This document shows, piece by piece, positions 61,421 through 64,000 of a DNA stretch of 64,000 bases (its first letter is position 1; the number at the start of each line of letters is the position of its first letter). The translations under genes and the position numbers were made by a program. The notes beneath the pieces were generated by a model, which was not told the origin of the DNA, did no database searches, and worked only from the letters and a program-made list of their open reading frames with translations. Origin of the DNA: Cycas panzhihuaensis. Its lineage: Eukaryota > Cycadophyta. The DNA lies in assembly GCA_023213395.1 (NCBI GenBank), contig CM041465.1:184643741-184707740 (forward strand), given 5' to 3'.

Positions 61421-63573
61421 ATTAAAATATACTTGGAATCCAACCACTTTTTGTTTAGTAGGTGTGAACTTTTGATAATCTTTTAGATACTCTCTAATAG
61501 GCTCATTTATAAGATTTTGTTAAAATTTCATTGTTCTTAGCTTGTGATTATTCCATATATAGTGGTTCTTATTGTATGATTAACAATTTATTCCTTTATC
61601 TTTAGAATTTGGCATTATCATTTCTTTATTTTTCTTTTCTTCTTTGTGTTTTGTTGAAAACGTTACTTCATTAAATTGAAAAAATTACATCCACAGAGAT
61701 GTCATCCCCTCCATTCCTTGAATGAGTAACAAATATATAAAAAGGCCAATATAGGGCTACCACAGATGCAAATGTAATCAAACAACACTTAAGAGCCCAC
61801 CCAACTACATCTAACATGGGGAGTAGTAGTGCCCTAGACATCATCTCCTTTACGAGGAGGATCCTCACATACCTTCCACCCTTTATAGGTGGTGCGCTCA
61901 ATGGTAATCAACATTATCAATTCGGAAGTTCTCTAACTATGTTTGGGGCTCGTCAAGTGGGAGGTTGACTAAATGGGCTACTAGATGATATGGTGGTTAT
62001 TGCTTAACCAACTTCAACCCTTAGAATGACTCTGTTGGGGTCTGGGGTACTTTGAATCCCCCTCATCTTCTAGGAACCAACTCATGTTGTCAGGTACTAA
62101 ACAATAGTGCTTAAAGAGCTCAAGACTGTGGTTCAACTCATTTAGACTTTTTATACCTAGGCACTAATCTATAAAGCACATGGCTGAAGGATTGTTAGGA
62201 AGAGCCCTATAAGGTGTATATAGGTGTTTTGTACTGAGAAAACACAGTATTACAAAATTTTCAAATTGCATATAACACTTCAAGTCTTAAAAGCTCCCAT
62301 GTAGAATGTAGAGAGGAGGGTAGGTATTTAACATCACCCAATAGGATTATATTCTAGCCTAGAAATTCTAAGGTGGCAGGGGTAAGGAGTTGGTTGTTAT
62401 GGCTCCAAGTAGAGCAAGCGAAGGGGCACCGCCAAAACATGTGTATAACTAACTCATATTATTAGTAGAAATAACATGTTAGATTATAATAACCCATTTT
62501 AGCAAGCCTTTCCTTAACCACCAAGCATGAGATGATAAGAGGAAGAACACATAAGCATAATCAAACAATGGGTCCTTATGGCGTTAAAGGATCTTGTAAG
62601 GAAGGGTGTGAGCAAATACACCTCGCAAGGTGCTCATGTGTTTCTTGGTCGCAAGTGTAGAATTTAGAAGGGGGATTTCAAGGATAGTAAAAACTTATGG
62701 GCAATACAAGTATGTGTATGTGCTTAACATGGATTAAGTGAGGAGTACAAGCCTATAACAATCTAATAGTAAAGAACCCTCCTAATGCAACTACTTATGT
62801 TTTTTAATTATATGCACCCAACAATCAACCATAACTAGCATGCATCCTTTTGTCCTCACGAGTTCAAAGACTTGTAATAAGTGTGATCTTTCCTTTTATT
62901 TAGGCCTTGATATGAATAAATAATCTTATTGTATAGGAATATACAATGCAATACAATGTGCAATAGAAAGAAAGAAATGTTTTTTTTCTTTTAGGAATTT
63001 TCACTTTCTTTTTAAAGTAAGACTTAGTCTTATAAGGGAGGGAGAGAGAAAGAGAGACACCACTCAAGTAAACAAGAAGAAAATGAACATATCCTTCTAT
63101 TTTTCAACCCTTTTTCTTTTTTCTTTTTTTGTTTTCTTTTTGGTTTTTCTTTTTGAAGAAAGGCAAAGCAACAATAAAAGAGAATTTATTTTTAATTAAT
63201 TAATTAATTTTTTTAAAATTCTTCTTCTTCTTCTTCTTATTATTATTATTTGAAAGAAAAAATAAAAGCTTATATGGGAATGGGGGTGACTAAGGTATCT
63301 GGAAGGATGCTTAGACTTTTAAGTTGTACTCTTTATGATCCCTTATCTTTCCAATCCATAAAAAAACACTCAAAATGTGGTTAAACAAATATGCAATATG
63401 TAAGCTAAAATTCTAAGAAAAAATTAATAGTATTTTTACTTATTGGATTGCAGTATGATGAAAAAAATATATAAATTGATGCTAAAATATAGTAAAAAGA
63501 TCGAATCCACTTTAAAATGAAGCTTATAATATTTTACTTAGTCTTATGAACGATAGTAAGTCAGTTACACAAT
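61421..63573. other. Non-coding element remnant
   Basis: No gene. From about 62,580 to 63,520 the order of short matches and low-complexity tracts (purine run near 63,040, T/C run near 63,110-63,140, CTT repeat near 63,221-63,238) parallels 8,560-9,480. The open frame at 61,671-61,901 is unsupported. Confidence 0.4.
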
Positions 63574-63902
63574 TGAAGAATTGAATGAGGACAGAGCAGA
63601 GTAGTAACAATGATAACTCAATCCATATGGAGTGCCATTTTAATCCATATTATAAAGTTTAACATAATTTCCATTAATAACTAGTGTTGAAGAACTCTAG
63701 GGTTTTGAGCCCCATAAATTTATATTCAGGAGATGGGTAAGAGCTCGCCTCAACCTCCAAATTGAAAATATAATAAAATAATAAAGCATAATGTAAAATA
63801 ACAATAAACTTAAAATAAAATATCTTTTATCTTTGTAATGATAGCCCATATACTCCCAAGATATTTGTATATTAATAATTATAATGAATATTAATTCCAA
63901 CA
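63574..63902 (-). repeat. Second E2-family 3' LTR
   Basis: Resembles the E2 LTR in order: TGAAG start, ACAGAGCAGA-like segment, (A/T)-rich middle, ATTAATTCCAACA end. It is shorter and clearly diverged. Confidence 0.6.
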
Positions 63903-64000
63903 TTCTTCTCCATAATGTTCATTACATACAACTTAAGATTTTCTTTGAATTTGTGAAACTTATACTTTAGAAAAACTTTGAGAGAGATATCTATTGCTTG
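63903..64000 (-). pseudogene. 3' end of E2-family gag tail, cut by window
   Basis: The minus strand reads LKVFLKYKFHKFKENLK before the purine tract. E2 has LKVFFKYKFHKFKEKT at the same place (14,520 region). A purine-rich tract next to the LTR is also shared. The rest of the element lies beyond the window. Confidence 0.6.

Noticed and set aside
61671-61901. 76-codon minus-strand ORF with a hydrophobic stretch
   Set aside because: No known family and surrounded by non-coding remnant; chance ORF is likely.

Overview
The window is AT-rich nuclear DNA of a seed plant with a large, repeat-dominated genome. Almost everything recognisable is decayed retrotransposon: Copia, Ty3/gypsy of both the chromovirus and Tat-like types, a plant L1-type LINE, and small LTR elements that carry only gag. 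The age and depth of the nesting would suit a gymnosperm such as a conifer, but that is inference; nothing here identifies the species. One host gene looks intact, and one broken host-gene fragment was found.

Layout. 1-10,400: a minus-strand Tat-like Ty3/gypsy gag-protease remnant, split by a 3.8-kb gag-only LTR element (element A, 3600-7414, TSD TATAA). 11,040-12,108: a plus-strand Ty3/gypsy integrase remnant. 12,668-30,966: a three-level nest, all on the minus strand. An old Copia (E1) was split in its reverse transcriptase by E2 (14,067-25,237, TSD TTTTA), and E2 was split by a young, near-complete Copia (E3, 18,893-24,123, TSD GTAGA). LTR divergence rises outward, as nesting requires. E1's leader carries an antisense, broken piece of a sucrose synthase gene (29,758-30,350). 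31,630-34,560: a long decayed plus-strand reading frame that I do not recognise. 35,498-41,774: an L1-type LINE with endonuclease, reverse transcriptase, RNase H, poly(A) and an 11-bp TSD. 43,671-47,207: element B, another gag-only LTR element (TSD GGTTT). 47,994-53,200: a minus-strand chromovirus with chromodomain and a duplicated 409-bp block. 54,030-55,557: a plus-strand Ty3/gypsy pol remnant. 56,088-57,419: a GC-richer island holding a two-exon LEA_3/SAG21-like gene. 59,720-61,420: a gypsy remnant with gag, protease and the integrase C-terminus but no reverse transcriptase or integrase core. 63,574-64,000: the 3' end of a second E2-family element, cut by the window edge.

Functional reading. 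The LEA_3-like gene is the only locus likely to make a working protein, probably a small mitochondrial stress or seed protein. E3 is the only pol element close to intact, but stops, frameshifts and a changed integrase residue indicate it is dead. The most interesting theme is a group of non-autonomous gag-only elements (A, B and the E2 family). Each has a 2-4 kb non-coding leader and one gag-like frame that ends at the polypurine tract. One carries two gag cores in tandem and another has a repeat-bearing acidic tail. All coordinates and identities come from reading the sequence by eye; no database search was run.
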